Below, in pieces: positions 8,335-18,138 of a stretch of DNA of 64,000 nt. The first letter of the stretch is position 1. Each line of letters starts with the position of its first letter. The notes beneath the pieces were generated by a model. It saw only the letters and a list, made by a program, of their open reading frames with translations. It was not told where the DNA came from and made no database searches. The DNA is from Gp6-AA40 sp963741135 (GTDB lineage: Bacteria > Acidobacteriota > Vicinamibacteria > Vicinamibacterales > UBA2999). The stretch covers positions 1,054,001 to 1,118,000 of the forward strand of contig CAVUHC010000006.1 of assembly GCA_963741135.1 (NCBI GenBank), written 5' to 3'. The position numbers were made by a program, and so were the translations under genes.

Positions 8335-9402
8335 CTAGCGCAGCACGGCGACGACTGTTGCCCCGGTGAGCGCGGCGGCCACGATCTGAATCCACAATTC
8401 GGACCGGTCGCGCAGCAGCAGGGCACCCAGGACCGCACAACCGCCGGCTGCGATCAGGAACGGCCAGTAGACCTCCCTCATCACCGGTGCCGCTGTTGCG
8501 TCGAGGGCGCGGCGCCGCGCCGCGTCGACGAGCACGTTCGCCAGGTTCAGATCACTCTCACGATCCAACTCGAGGTACTGACCCCCTCCGGCCGTTGCAA
8601 TGGCCGCGAGCGATGCCCGATCCAGCCTCGAGACAATGGGTGATGTGAGATTCGCCGCCGGCGTGGGATCCGGAATCACGCCGCCCCGGGCGGTGCCGAC
8701 ACCAATGACGTAGATCGGAATCCCGCGCGCGCGGGTCGCCTTGATAGACTCCTCCACCGCGCCGCTCCACGCCTGTCCGTCCGAGAGCAGTACGAGCAGT
8801 CGGCCATTCTTCGACGGCCCGTTGATCTGCTCATCCTTCTCGATGACGCGCAGTCCCCACATGATGCCGAGGGCGATATTCGTATCCCACGTTGCGGCGT
8901 CTTCCAGACGAAATGGCGGTCCGGCGGTCAGGTGGTCGAGAAAGAAGAAGAAGGTGTTCGGGTCCCTCGTGAGCCGGATCTGGGGCGCGGCAATGTGCGC
9001 GAACAGCGTGAGTGCCACGCGGTCCTGCTGCCAGCTCAGTGAATCGCCCAGCACCCGCAGGAAGCTCACGGATCGCTGCCACCGATTGGTCGTCACATCG
9101 GAGACGTGCATCGATGCGGAGCCATCGAGCACGACCACGAGATCCACGCCGCCGGTGCGGACGAGCGACGTGACTACTCGCGGCTGGGCGACCGCCACCA
9201 CGAGGAGTCCCGTTGCCACGATCGTACTCAGCCAGAACAGCGCGTCGCCTATGAGCGGAAACCGCTCTTGCACGGGAACGTGACGGCCGGTTGCGAGCCG
9301 CCGAGCGTCGCGTCGGTGCAACATGAGCCGACGGACCCAGAGCACCAGCGACAGCGCGGGTACGACCAGCAGCCACAGAAACCGTGGTTCACCAAACTGC
9401 AT
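8335..9402 (-). CDS. VWA-domain membrane protein, MxaL/BatB-like
   Basis: The 355-residue product has an N-terminal membrane region with two hydrophobic segments (about 8-25 and 57-74), a von Willebrand A domain with an intact MIDAS DxSxS (DGSAS, 93-97) and further loop VLLSDGQAW, and a C-terminal membrane hairpin. In methylotrophs two such VWA proteins, MxaC and MxaL, are needed for metal insertion into the PQQ methanol dehydrogenase. In other bacteria BatA/BatB are similar. The order of this cluster, and the PQQ enzyme downstream, favour the Mxa reading. It starts 1 base after the stop of the gene at 9404. Confidence 0.75.
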   Translation of the reverse strand: MQFGEPRFLWLLVVPALSLVLWVRRLMLHRRDARRLATGRHVPVQERFPLIGDALFWLSTIVATGLLVVAVAQPRVVTSLVRTGGVDLVVVLDGSASMHVSDVTTNRWQRSVSFLRVLGDSLSWQQDRVALTLFAHIAAPQIRLTRDPNTFFFFLDHLTAGPPFRLEDAATWDTNIALGIMWGLRVIEKDEQINGPSKNGRLLVLLSDGQAWSGAVEESIKATRARGIPIYVIGVGTARGGVIPDPTPAANLTSPIVSRLDRASLAAIATAGGGQYLELDRESDLNLANVLVDAARRRALDATAAPVMREVYWPFLIAAGGCAVLGALLLRDRSELWIQIVAAALTGATVVAVLR

Positions 9403-9403
9403 G

Positions 9404-10108
9404 TCATCCTTTGCGTTGAGGCGGCGCGCTCGCCCCCGGGTCGGCCTGTTCCTGACGCTCTTCGGGTCGCAGCGGCACGATGATGTTGAACTCTGTTGGC
9501 TTCGTCTGGGGCGGCGGGGAGCCCTTTTCGCCGTTCATGTTCGAATTCGACGGCAGCTTGATACTGCTGACACGCCCTGCGGCAAGGGCGCCGCGCACCC
9601 GCGACGCGAACTCGTAGTTGTACGCGGCGTCCACGGCGTTCGGGTCGACCTCGAGCACCGAGACGTAGGCTTTGAGCACAGCGTCGAGAGCCCGTAACAG
9701 CACCTGGTTATTGCCAGATTGTCGCGCCAGGTCGCGAAACATCGCGTTGGCCTCAATGAAGCGGGTCGCGCCGTCGGACGGTTGCCCCTGCTGATCCGGT
9801 CTCTGCCCGCTCCGCGGATCTGAAAAGTCAGCCCCCCTCAGCGCCGCGTAGTCACCTCGCCAGTAGGCCGTGAGGGCACGCTGACGTCGCAGGTCCGCTC
9901 TGATGGATGGACCGACCCAGGGGAGCGACGCCGCAAGCGGCGCGGCCCGTTCATCGGCCGCCTGAGCCGGCGTGTCCGCTGGATTCTGCGTCGTCAGGTG
10001 CTCCTGGGCGGACGACAGCGCATCCTCGAATGTCGCGGTGCGCCGGAGAACCTCGCCGCTCGTCAGCAGCAGAATCACGACAATCAAATAGCCAACAGCC
10101 GTTCTCAC
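9404..10108 (-). CDS. Membrane-anchored protein, MxaK-like position
   Basis: The 234-residue product has one N-terminal membrane helix (about 5-17) and a mostly helical periplasmic part containing a possible tetratricopeptide-like stretch (ANAMFRDLARQSGNNQVLLRALDAVLKAYVSVLEVDPNAVDAAYNYE, spanning about 125-170). The C-terminus is Pro/Gln-rich. The family is not recognised from sequence alone. Its place between two VWA genes is where mxaK sits in mxaRSACKL, and MxaK is likewise a small membrane-anchored protein, so an MxaK-like role is an inference from synteny. Confidence 0.6.
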   Translation of the reverse strand: MRTAVGYLIVVILLLTSGEVLRRTATFEDALSSAQEHLTTQNPADTPAQAADERAAPLAASLPWVGPSIRADLRRQRALTAYWRGDYAALRGADFSDPRSGQRPDQQGQPSDGATRFIEANAMFRDLARQSGNNQVLLRALDAVLKAYVSVLEVDPNAVDAAYNYEFASRVRGALAAGRVSSIKLPSNSNMNGEKGSPPPQTKPTEFNIIVPLRPEERQEQADPGASAPPQRKG

Positions 10109-10134
10109 AGAGCAGTCTCCCCGGATTTACTCAC

Positions 10135-10188
10135 CATTGAGCGTCGCACGAGCATTGAGCATTGAGCTTTGGGCATTGAGCTTTGGCT
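10135..10188. repeat. Short CATTGAGC tandem repeats
   Basis: The 82-base gap between the two genes at 9404-10108 and 10191-11297 contains four or more copies of (c)attgagc, some extended to cattgagctttgg. It is the only sizeable gap inside the mxa-like block. Confidence 0.5.
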
Positions 10189-10190
10189 GA

Positions 10191-11297
10191 CTACGGGAAC
10201 CGCCAAAAGTACGGCACGGTCAGCATCAGCATCGTCGCCAGCGACCACGTGGCGGCCGCCACAAGGGTGAACGGACGGAACCGGGGCCGCTGGCTGACGT
10301 ACTGCTTAATGTCAATCCGGCCCACGGAGACACGGTCGATGTCCTGGATGGCGCGCAGGATCGTCGATTCGTCCGACGCGGCGTAGTACCGGCCGCCGGT
10401 CGCCTCGACGGCATCCTTCCACAACGAGTCCGACACGACGCTGCCGAACGTCCGGTCGAATCGTGTCCGGACGAAATAGATCGGGACCTTGGCGGCTCGC
10501 GCAGATCGCACCAGCTCGTCGACGCTCTTGCTCCGGCCCAGGACTTCCGAGTCTTCGCCGTCGCTGAAGAGAACCAGGAGGTTGCCCGACGCGTCCAGAA
10601 AGTCGAACGTCCTGAACAGTTGAACGCCCTGTTCGATCGCTCGTCCAATCAAGGTGCCCTGGTCCGGAAACCGGATGAATTCGGTGTAGTCGCCGACGAG
10701 CGACAGACTCAGGCGGATGTTCTCGTAGTCATTCGTAAAGGGGGTGACGACGTAGGCCTGATCTCCGAACTCGACGAGTCCCATCAGGTCGCGATACTTG
10801 CCCTTGATCCGGAGCTGCACGAAACGATCGGCGGCTGCGACTGCGGTGAGGAACGTTGCCTGTGAGTCATTTCCAGCCCGCCGCAGCGTCGGCGCGGAGA
10901 AAGGTCTGACCATGCTCGAGGAGGCATCGATCATCAGGCAGATCCGACGTCCGGGAAAGGTCTCCGTCCGCTGTGTGAGTGAGGAATAAGGATCTGCCAA
11001 CGCCAGGATGAACCACGGAAGTCCGGCCATGAGCAGGAGCAACGGCGTCCGCCGGAGAAAGCTCCACGAGAACGAGGCGTGAGAGGTCAGCAGCGCCGGA
11101 AGAGCAACGCGGTGACGCGGTGTTCTTCGAATGATCGTCGCGCGCACCACGATCATGGCCAGTGAGACGGCGACCAGCACGATGATCATCAGCCGCGCCG
11201 CGTCACCGTGCCAGAACCGGAGGTCTTCGATACGAAGACCACGCCACTCTGCCAAAGACGACTCGAGCAGCCGGCGGATCTCGATCAGCGTGCTCAC
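10191..11297 (-). CDS. VWA-domain membrane protein, MxaC/BatA-like
   Basis: The 368-residue product has two N-terminal membrane segments (about 35-52 and 84-100), a VWA domain with intact MIDAS (DASSS, 124-128; later LFSDGEDSE) and a C-terminal membrane helix (about 345-362). MxaC-type proteins are proposed to work with a MoxR ATPase to load metal into a PQQ dehydrogenase. Its start overlaps the stop of the upstream gene by 4 bases, showing translational coupling. Confidence 0.75.
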   Translation of the reverse strand: MSTLIEIRRLLESSLAEWRGLRIEDLRFWHGDAARLMIIVLVAVSLAMIVVRATIIRRTPRHRVALPALLTSHASFSWSFLRRTPLLLLMAGLPWFILALADPYSSLTQRTETFPGRRICLMIDASSSMVRPFSAPTLRRAGNDSQATFLTAVAAADRFVQLRIKGKYRDLMGLVEFGDQAYVVTPFTNDYENIRLSLSLVGDYTEFIRFPDQGTLIGRAIEQGVQLFRTFDFLDASGNLLVLFSDGEDSEVLGRSKSVDELVRSARAAKVPIYFVRTRFDRTFGSVVSDSLWKDAVEATGGRYYAASDESTILRAIQDIDRVSVGRIDIKQYVSQRPRFRPFTLVAAATWSLATMLMLTVPYFWRFP

Positions 11298-12598
11298 GAG
11301 ACGCCGCCTGTAGTGTCCGGCTTCAGCCGGACCTTCAGCCGGACCTTCAGCCGGACCAGGGTGGAGGCGATGGCGCGCAGTTTCGTCGAGAGCCAGGTAT
11401 GTTCGCGCCGCACGCGATCAAGTGCGCGGACGCCAGCGTCGAGTGCTTCGTCCAGATCCGCGTCATCGACAAGGCGACCGTCGCGTCCGTACGCCCTGCC
11501 CGCGAATCGATTCATCGCGGCGTCGAGGTCAGCCAGGTGTTCGGCGCCACTCGTGCCGGTGTCCATGCCATTCGATGCGGCGCGGCGAGCCTCGATGCGT
11601 CGACCCTCACTCGCCAGTGTCACGGACGTCGCCGAGCTGGACACGAGGACCGTGCCCTGGCCCGGCCATCGCCCAGGTACGACAAGCTGACCCTCGGTCG
11701 CTCGTGTGCCGTCGTCTCGATCTTGAATCACGGGGTGAGAAATGGCATAGGTCGCAACGACCCGGAGCGATACCAGTGCCCGGGCAGCCAATGCGTCGGT
11801 CCATCCTTCGATGCCACGCAGACGCCGCACCTTGCCCAGTTCATCGGACACATGCCGCAGAATCGCGCTGTCGGAGGCAAACCTGATGGCGACCCGAGTC
11901 TGTCGCCGGCTTCGTTGAAGGACGCGGGTAAACCCCGATACGACAACCAGCGCTCCGACTATGTACAAGGATCCCGCAATGACGCGGAGTACGTTCGCGC
12001 GGAATCTGCGAGCCTGGATCTGGCCGAATGTTTCCGTGGGCTCGTCCCGGATGTCGGTTGCGATACCCGGGACAAGCGAAAGGATCCGAATCGTCAGGGC
12101 CGGAAGGATGTACTGACGTTCGCGTCCTTCGATCGCCGTCTCTTGTGGCGTCTGGCTCTGCACGCGGTACGAGACCGTCACGGAGGGCAGCGCAACGTCC
12201 TTGCCGAAGTCTTCCCCAACGTAGCGCAGCGTGTACCGGTACTGAAAGAAGCGGCGGGTGCCCGCCCGTACGTCGGCCGCCTGGGTGCCGCGCACCACCT
12301 CAAATGGAGGAATCTGGAAAACACCAGGGTCGAGTCTGGATTGGTCGGGTACGACGGTCGTTGACGCGGTCTCGACGACGGCGCACGTCAGCACGAGCGT
12401 GAACAGCTCGCCCACGCGAGCCGCGCTCGTGCTGGTGCGCGACCAGCACTCAATCGGTTCGAGTGTGACCGATTCGCCGGCTGTGGCCACAGTCGCGGTG
12501 TTACCCGTTGGCGGCCCCTGGCCGGCCACGACGACGGCCCCACAGCACACCAACGCGAGGATCAGGCCGCCCGTGTTTACGGACACGTCACTATGCAA
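11294..12598 (-). CDS. BatD/MxaA-like membrane protein
   Basis: The 434-residue product has an N-terminal signal, a beta-rich periplasmic region (about 40-190, with strands such as RYTLRYVGEDFGKDVALPSVTVSY), one membrane helix (about 205-222) and a charged cytoplasmic tail. This is the layout of BatD and MxaA proteins that accompany MoxR/DUF58/VWA genes. It overlaps the DUF58 stop by 8 bases and the VWA start by 4. Its last about 20 residues (VRLKVRLKVRLKPDTTGG) come from a dispersed palindromic repeat that has run into the coding end. Confidence 0.7.
   Translation of the reverse strand: MHSDVSVNTGGLILALVCCGAVVVAGQGPPTGNTATVATAGESVTLEPIECWSRTSTSAARVGELFTLVLTCAVVETASTTVVPDQSRLDPGVFQIPPFEVVRGTQAADVRAGTRRFFQYRYTLRYVGEDFGKDVALPSVTVSYRVQSQTPQETAIEGRERQYILPALTIRILSLVPGIATDIRDEPTETFGQIQARRFRANVLRVIAGSLYIVGALVVVSGFTRVLQRSRRQTRVAIRFASDSAILRHVSDELGKVRRLRGIEGWTDALAARALVSLRVVATYAISHPVIQDRDDGTRATEGQLVVPGRWPGQGTVLVSSSATSVTLASEGRRIEARRAASNGMDTGTSGAEHLADLDAAMNRFAGRAYGRDGRLVDDADLDEALDAGVRALDRVRREHTWLSTKLRAIASTLVRLKVRLKVRLKPDTTGGVS
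11314..11357. repeat. Triplicated CCTTCAGCCGGA repeat forming the 3' end of a gene
   Basis: A hairpin gtccggcttcagccggac is followed by two further copies of cttcagccggac. It is read on the minus strand as repeated VRLK, replacing the natural C-terminus of the BatD/MxaA-like protein. Relatives occur at 25013-25030 and 25143-25160. Confidence 0.65.
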
Positions 12599-13475
12599 CC
12601 TTCCGTAGCCGCCGCTCCGCGACGAATTCAGCGAGCGCCAGATGATTTGCCACCGACTCGGTGCCGAAACGCACGACGTCCAGATCGACTTCGCGCGCGA
12701 TACCCGCGACGTCGTCCTGCCACGCCCGGACCCTCGCGGCCATGTCTCTCAATGCGGCCCCCGACATCACGCGCGTCCGGCCGGTTTCGACATCCACGGT
12801 TTCTACCCATCCTGCCGACAGGTGGGGCAGCTGGAAGGCGAACGCCGCGTCGATGAGGACGACGAACACGTCGTGCGTCGCGTTCAACAACGACAATTCG
12901 TTCAGCACGGCGCGCGGATCGTCGAACAGGAAATCGGACACGAACGGAATGAGGGCGGTTTTCCGCATGAACGAGCCGATCGTCATGCTCATGCTGCCGG
13001 TGTCTCGTACCTCCTCGAGTCCCCGGCCGTTCTGATAGGCGTCGAGACAGTGCATCACGTGGTTGCGGCCGATTCGAGCCCGGATCGCCGCGAGATGCTG
13101 GTTGACATCGTCAAATGTCGCGAGGCCGAACGCATCCTGAAAAAACACGGCCGACATGCCGACCGTCGCGATCGCCCGTGCGACCAGGCTGGCAATGGAC
13201 ACGCCATGGGCGCCGCATCGGGTCGATAACGAGGCGTCGGCAACGACCAGCACCGTGGCAGTGCTGGGTTGCTCAAACTCGCGGACGATGAGCGGACTGA
13301 AGTTCGTCAAGGTCGATTGCGACCAGTCGATGGTGGAGAACCGGTCGCCAGCCTCCCAGTTCCGCAGGCCGACGTAGTCGAAACCTGTTCCGTACGTGAC
13401 GCCGCGATGCTCGCCGGACATGACCTCGCGCATGCGCCGCCGGATCAGCAGCTCGATCTCGGAGACTTCGGCCAT
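12591..13475 (-). CDS. DUF58 protein, MxaS-like
   Basis: The ATG at 13475 (MAEVSEIE) is preferred; a GGGGAG sits 14 bases upstream. The frame is also open to a TTG at 13535, but that extension encodes a leftover of the moxR start. The product of about 294 residues has the DUF58 core: the GLRNWEAGDRFSTIDW block (the RxYxxGDxxRxIDW motif of the family) and a degenerate VWA-like part (VLVVADASLST). DUF58 proteins are partners of MoxR ATPases, and in methylotrophs mxaS follows mxaR directly. It is the first gene of a tight operon. Confidence 0.8.
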   Translation of the reverse strand: MAEVSEIELLIRRRMREVMSGEHRGVTYGTGFDYVGLRNWEAGDRFSTIDWSQSTLTNFSPLIVREFEQPSTATVLVVADASLSTRCGAHGVSIASLVARAIATVGMSAVFFQDAFGLATFDDVNQHLAAIRARIGRNHVMHCLDAYQNGRGLEEVRDTGSMSMTIGSFMRKTALIPFVSDFLFDDPRAVLNELSLLNATHDVFVVLIDAAFAFQLPHLSAGWVETVDVETGRTRVMSGAALRDMAARVRAWQDDVAGIAREVDLDVVRFGTESVANHLALAEFVAERRLRKVA

Positions 13476-13502
13476 GTTGATCAGGGATCGCTCCCCGTCG
13501 GG

Positions 13503-13551
13503 GGCTTGTTCGAGGTCCGGGTGCACTGGCGCCAATCCTATAGATGTTTAC
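13503..13551 (-). pseudogene. Promoter and first codons of a moxR copy
   Basis: These 49 bases match 48299-48347, the 5' end and upstream region of moxR, at 44 positions. On the minus strand both encode VHPDLEQA after a TTG/GTG start, preceded by a shared ctata promoter-like string. The rest of moxR is missing here and the frame runs into the DUF58 gene. Confidence 0.7.
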
Positions 13552-13687
13552 GGTCCGAGCGCATCATTATTCCTTGACCTTACCCAAGGCGCGTGATACG
13601 AATCGCCTCCGTCGAACCGTCCAAGCTGTCTCTCGTCTCGCGCGTGCGTGACCCGCAATCTCAGTGTTTCCAAAGAAGGGGAGTGCG
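13536..13687. promoter_or_regulatory. Divergent intergenic region
   Basis: It separates the mxa-like operon (minus) from the receptor gene (plus). On the minus side it contains the string shared with the moxR promoter; on the plus side a Shine-Dalgarno aagggga lies before ATG 13688. No clear -35 box was found. Confidence 0.4.
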
Positions 13688-16600
13688 ATGAGCCGCCCGA
13701 TCCCGCGTTACGTCCTGACGTTCTGTTTCCTCCTGGTGTCGGCCGCTGCGTGGGCGCAGGGCGCGAATGGAACCATCACGGGGGTGGTGAAAGACGGTCG
13801 GGCGCGGTGCTGCCCGGCGTCACCGTCGAAGCCGCCAGCCCCGCCTTGATCGAGAAGGTCCGTACGGCCGTCACCGACGGCCAGGGACTGTACCGGATCG
13901 TCGATTTGCGTCCGGGCGCCTACACGGTGACCTTCACCTTGCCTGGTTTCAGCACGTTGAAACGAGACGGGCTCGAGCTGACCGCCGGGTTCACGGCTAC
14001 CGTCAATGCGGATTTGAAGGTGGGCGAGCTCGCCGAAACCATCACGGTGAGCGGCGAAACCCCTGTGGTGGATCTCCAGAACGTGCGGCAGCAGACCACG
14101 CTGTCGCGCACGACGCTCGAGGCGCTGCCGACGACTGGGCGCATCAGTCAGCTCGTGAACTTCATCCCGGGCGCCGTCATTGGCAATCCTGTCTGGCAAA
14201 GCGTCGGCGGGCTCGATGAGCGCGCGAATGCATTTTCGGCGCATGGCGGGCGATTTGACGACAACGTGCCCATCATCGATGGACTGCCGCAGCGCCTGCA
14301 GGGCGGCGCGGTCTTCGTCTTCAACCAGCTGACGTTCCAGGAAGTCGGCGTCGAGACCGGCGGCACCTCCGCCGATCGCAACACGGGCGGCGTGCAGATG
14401 AACATCGTGCCGAGAGACGGCGGCAATACGTTCTCCGGCGCCTTCAACACGTCGCACAGCGCGTCATCGCTGCAGGCGGGCAATCTCAACGACGACCTGC
14501 GCGCGCGGGGCTTGAGCTTCTCCTCGTCGCTGAAGAAGCACTACGACACCGGCGGTGCGTTCGGAGGCCCCATCCTGCGAGACAGACTGTGGTTCTTCGC
14601 CGGATCGCGGTTCGGAGCGAACCAGCAGTATCAGCAGGGGAACTATTTCAACAAGCTGCAGAACCAGCGCGTCGGCACCGACCCGGTGTACCGCGTCACG
14701 TTCTACGAGCCGGATCTGAGCCGGCCGGCGTTCACCGACGATTACTACCGCGACTTCAGCCTGCGCCTGACGTGGCAGGCATCGAAGAAGAACAAGCTCG
14801 TCGTGTCGTACGAAGCGCAGCCGAATTGCAGCTGCTTCTGGCCCATCCTCGAGCTCGGTCCGCAGAACAACGTGCAGGGCACACCGGAAGCCGTTGGCGC
14901 CCACAACTACAAGGTCAACTACCTGCCGCTCGTCACCTGGACGTCGGCGGTCAGCAGCCGCCTGCTGATCGAGGCGGGCGCATCGGCCAACGTATTCGAC
15001 AACGAAACGATGCGGACGGATCCGAGCGTCGGCACCGACACGATCGCGATTACCGAGCTGTCGACGAACTTCCGCTACGGATCGCGCGCGCTCAGCCTGA
15101 CGCACGCCGGCGGTTATCGCATTCAGCACAACCGCCAGTACCGCCAGCGCGGTTCGGTGTCGTACATCACCGGTCAGCATTCCCTGAAGACCGGCGTCGA
15201 TCTGGCTGAGTACTCCGAAGGCGCACCGGACTGGGCCAACGACGCGAACCAGATCAACGGCGCGCGTTCATACACGTTCCGCGATCGCATTCCGCAGCAG
15301 GTCACGATCTGGGCGGTGCCGTTCGAGGCGCTGTGGCGCTCGCTCGACATCGCGGCTTACGCGCAGGATCAGTGGACCATTCAAAGGCTGACGCTCAACC
15401 TCGGCCTGCGCTTCAACAACTTCAACGGCCACGCTCCCGAAACGCGCATGATCGCCGGACCGTGGGTCCCCGCGCGTGTGTTTCCGGCCGACGAAGAACG
15501 CCCCGAACTGGACCAACATCAGTCCGAGGCTCGGCGGCGCCTACGACCTGTTCGGCAACGGCAAGACCGCGGTGAAGGCGTCGTTCGGGCGATATACGCC
15601 GTACTCGATCGCGGGCGTCGACATTCCCGCCAACAACCAGGCAAACAGCACGACACGAACATGGAACGACAACGGGAACTACGTGCCCGATTGCGACCTG
15701 CGGAGTCCGTTGCCGAACGGCGAGTGCGGCGGGTGGTCGGACCTGACATTCGGGCAGATCCGCGCGGGGAGCACGCGCCGGGCAGCGGACGCGCTCGGCG
15801 GTTTCAACCGGCAGGACTACAACTGGCAGCTGGCCGCGCAGGTGCAGCACCAGCTTCGGCCGAACGTGGCGTTGAACGCCGGCTACTTCCGCACGTGGTA
15901 CGGTAACTTCCTCGTCACCGACAACCAGGGGACCACGGCGAGCGACTACGACCCGTTCTGCGTCACGGTGCCGACCGACGAGCGACTGCCCGGTGGCGGC
16001 AGCAACCAGGTCTGCGGGCTCTACGACATCAAGCCCGGCGCCTTTGGCCGCGTGGACAACGTCGTCACGCAGCACACGCATTACGGGAAGCAGACGGAGG
16101 TCTACAACGGTGTCGATGTCGGCCTCGAAGCCCGGCTGGCGCGCGGAGCGCGCTTCCAGGCGGGCGTGGGCGTCGGCCGCACCACAACCGACACGTGCGA
16201 CTTCAACAGCCTGCCGCAGCTGCTGCCGAACTTCATCGGCGGGACCGCGGTCTCGACGACGGTGGTGACGCCTCGCACATCCGACTTCTGCCACATCAAC
16301 CGGCCGTGGTCAGCTGCCACCGGAGCGAGCCTGGTCTTCATCTACCCGCTGCCGTGGGATTTCCAGGTCAGCGCGCTGTATTTCGACAAGCCGGGCATTC
16401 CGCGCGTCGCCAGCCGCGCCTACACGAACGCCGAGATTCGGCCGTCGCTCGGGCGCGATCTCGGGCAGTGCCGCGGCGCTCGCACCCTGCAACGCCAGCG
16501 TCGTCATCAATACGGTTCCAGACACCAGCTACTTCGAAGATCGGCTGCGGCAGACGGACGTCCGCTTCTACGCGAACCTTCCGCTTCGGGAAGATACGCG

Positions 16601-16755
16601 TGCGAGGGAACGGGGATCTCTACAACCTGTTCAACGCGAGCAACGTGCTGAACATGACCACGCGCTACTCCGGCACGAACGGAGGCCAGTGGCTGCGGCC
16701 GCTGCAGATTCTCGGCGGCCGGATGTTCAAGTTCAGCGCCCAACTCGATTTCTGA
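13688..16755 (+). pseudogene. Oar-type TonB-dependent receptor with about four frameshifts
   Basis: ATG 13688 starts a signal peptide (YVLTFCFLLVSAAAWAQG), then a carboxypeptidase-regulatory-like domain (AVLPGVTVEAASPALIEKVRT), a plug region and a large outer-membrane barrel ending in FSAQLDF with the terminal Phe needed for assembly. The frame changes near 13790, 15480, 16465 and 16590, and every segment between is conserved-looking (NISPRLGGAYDLFGNGKTAVKASFGRY, YNLFNASNVLNMTTRYSG). At 13790 one missing G in a G-run would restore the frame. It is either a decaying gene or a sequence with base errors. Receptors of this type import substrates too large for porins; the substrate is unknown. A WEG gene and a DUF6152 gene follow. 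Confidence 0.75.
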
Positions 16756-16784
16756 TATGGAAAGGCCTTCTGTCGGAGGTTGAC

Positions 16785-17594
16785 GTGAAAAGGATTCTTG
16801 TCGTCTCAGCGACAGTTCTCGGTCTGGCCTTGGCGCTGCTTGTCCAGACGCAGGCGCAGGGTCGTGTGACGAGTGTCCCTTCGGGCGGTACTCCTCTGCT
16901 TCCCGACAACCTGGTGAATGGTCCGGTGCCGAGACTGCGCCGATGGCCATCCGGATCTGACCGGACCCTGGCTCGGTGGCGGCTCGAACGCCGACATCGA
17001 GCGTGAAGGAGGGTTGAAGCCAGGCGAGCTGCCGCTGCTGGCCTGGGCGAAAGACGCTCAGGGACAGACGTAAAGAGCAGGACGAGCCCTATGTCGCGTG
17101 CCTGCCGATGAGCGTGCCGCGCATGAACCCGTATCCGTGGAAGATTCGTGAATGCCTATACGCCGAAGGGGTTGACGGAGATCTACATCCTGCACGAACT
17201 GGGCGACGCCGGCGCGCACCGCGTCGTCTACATGGATGGCCGGAAACATCCGGCCGATGTGTTCCCGACCTGGTATGGCCATTCGATCGGACGATGGGAA
17301 GGCGACACGCTCGTCATCGACACGGTCGGCTACAACGACAAGTTCTGGTTCGACAGCCGCGGTACGCCGCACACCGACAAGCTGCACACGATCGAACGGT
17401 GGACGCGCCCGAACTACGGCACGCTGATCAACGAATTCACGATCGACGACCCGGGCGCGTACTCGCGGACAGTCCAGTTGAAGTTCACGGCCAGGCGCGT
17501 GCGCAACGATATCGAGCTGATGGAAGACATCTGCACCGAGAACAATCAGGCGGGCATCGCGGGCGGCTACCGGCTGAACACCGGAGAGAAATGA
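16785..17594 (+). pseudogene. WEG-family secreted protein, frameshifted
   Basis: GTG 16785 follows ggaggttgac and starts a signal peptide (ILVVSATVLGLALALLVQTQAQG). The recognisable family order is PDLTGPWLGGGSN, LLAWAKD, CLPMSVPRMNPYPWKI, YMDGRKHPAD, WYGHSIGRWEGDTLVIDTVGYNDKFW, then ERWTRPNYGTLINEFTIDDPGAY and ICTENNQ near the end. These pieces lie in different frames, with shifts near 16940, 17075 and 17150; the longest open part is 17148-17594. The family is very frequent in Acidobacteriota and has no known activity. This is the short form, downstream of a receptor and 35 bases before a DUF6152 gene. Confidence 0.65.
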
Positions 17595-17629
17595 GGGTAG
17601 GCTGCGGTTCAGCCTGCAGGAGGTTGGTG

Positions 17630-18037
17630 ATGAGAACGAAGCTTGGCGTTCTGGCGACGGGTCTCGGCTTTTTCTGTCTGGCGATGCCGGCCGTCGCCCA
17701 TCACGGATTCGACACGGAGTACGACGCGAACAAGAAGTTCACGTTCACCGGCGTTGTGCAGAAAGTGGAATGGTTGAACCCGCATATGCGCGTGTACGTC
17801 GATGTCACCGATCCGGCCGGAAAGGTGACGACCTGGAACATGGAAATGACGAGTCCGAATACCGTGCGGCGTCAGGGTTGGGGGCCGAACGACCTCATGG
17901 CGGGTGAAAAGGTGACCTTCACCACCTACGGAGGCAAGGTCGTGGAGACCAGGGGCTCCCTGGTGACGATCAAGAGGCTGAGCGACGGCCGCGAGTTGTT
18001 TGTCGCGGGCGGGCCGGATGCATCGGTTCCCAAGTAG
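17630..18037 (+). CDS. DUF6152 family secreted protein
   Basis: ATG 17630 is placed just after aggaggttggtg. The 135-residue product has a signal peptide (to about residue 23, ending AVAHH) and the DUF6152 pattern: HHGFDTEYDANKKFTFTGVVQKVEWLNPHMRVYVDVTD in outline, W-N-M-E-M, RQGWGPNDLMAGEKVTF and a final LSDGRELFVAG. The His pair after the signal cleavage site is conserved in the copies at 30404 and 53335. Function unknown; the small size and beta-rich pattern suggest an OB-like fold. It follows a WEG gene, as the copy at 53335 does. Confidence 0.8.
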   Translation: MRTKLGVLATGLGFFCLAMPAVAHHGFDTEYDANKKFTFTGVVQKVEWLNPHMRVYVDVTDPAGKVTTWNMEMTSPNTVRRQGWGPNDLMAGEKVTFTTYGGKVVETRGSLVTIKRLSDGRELFVAGGPDASVPK

Positions 18038-18138
18038 GTGAGCCCCAGGGTGCGCGCGGGGGTGGACCGCTGATGTAACCAAAGCTGGCGAGCTTCCGCG
18101 AGTTGCTGCAGAAGTGCGGAAACCAAGAGGAGGGTGTG

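Noticed and set aside
8335..13475. Bat aerotolerance operon
   Set aside because: Domain types fit, but the gene order DUF58-MxaA-like-VWA-small membrane protein-VWA and the PQQ dehydrogenase downstream fit mxaSACKL better.
12591..13535. DUF58 protein starting at TTG 13535
   Set aside because: The extra residues match the start of moxR, so they are a leftover; ATG 13475 has a Shine-Dalgarno sequence.
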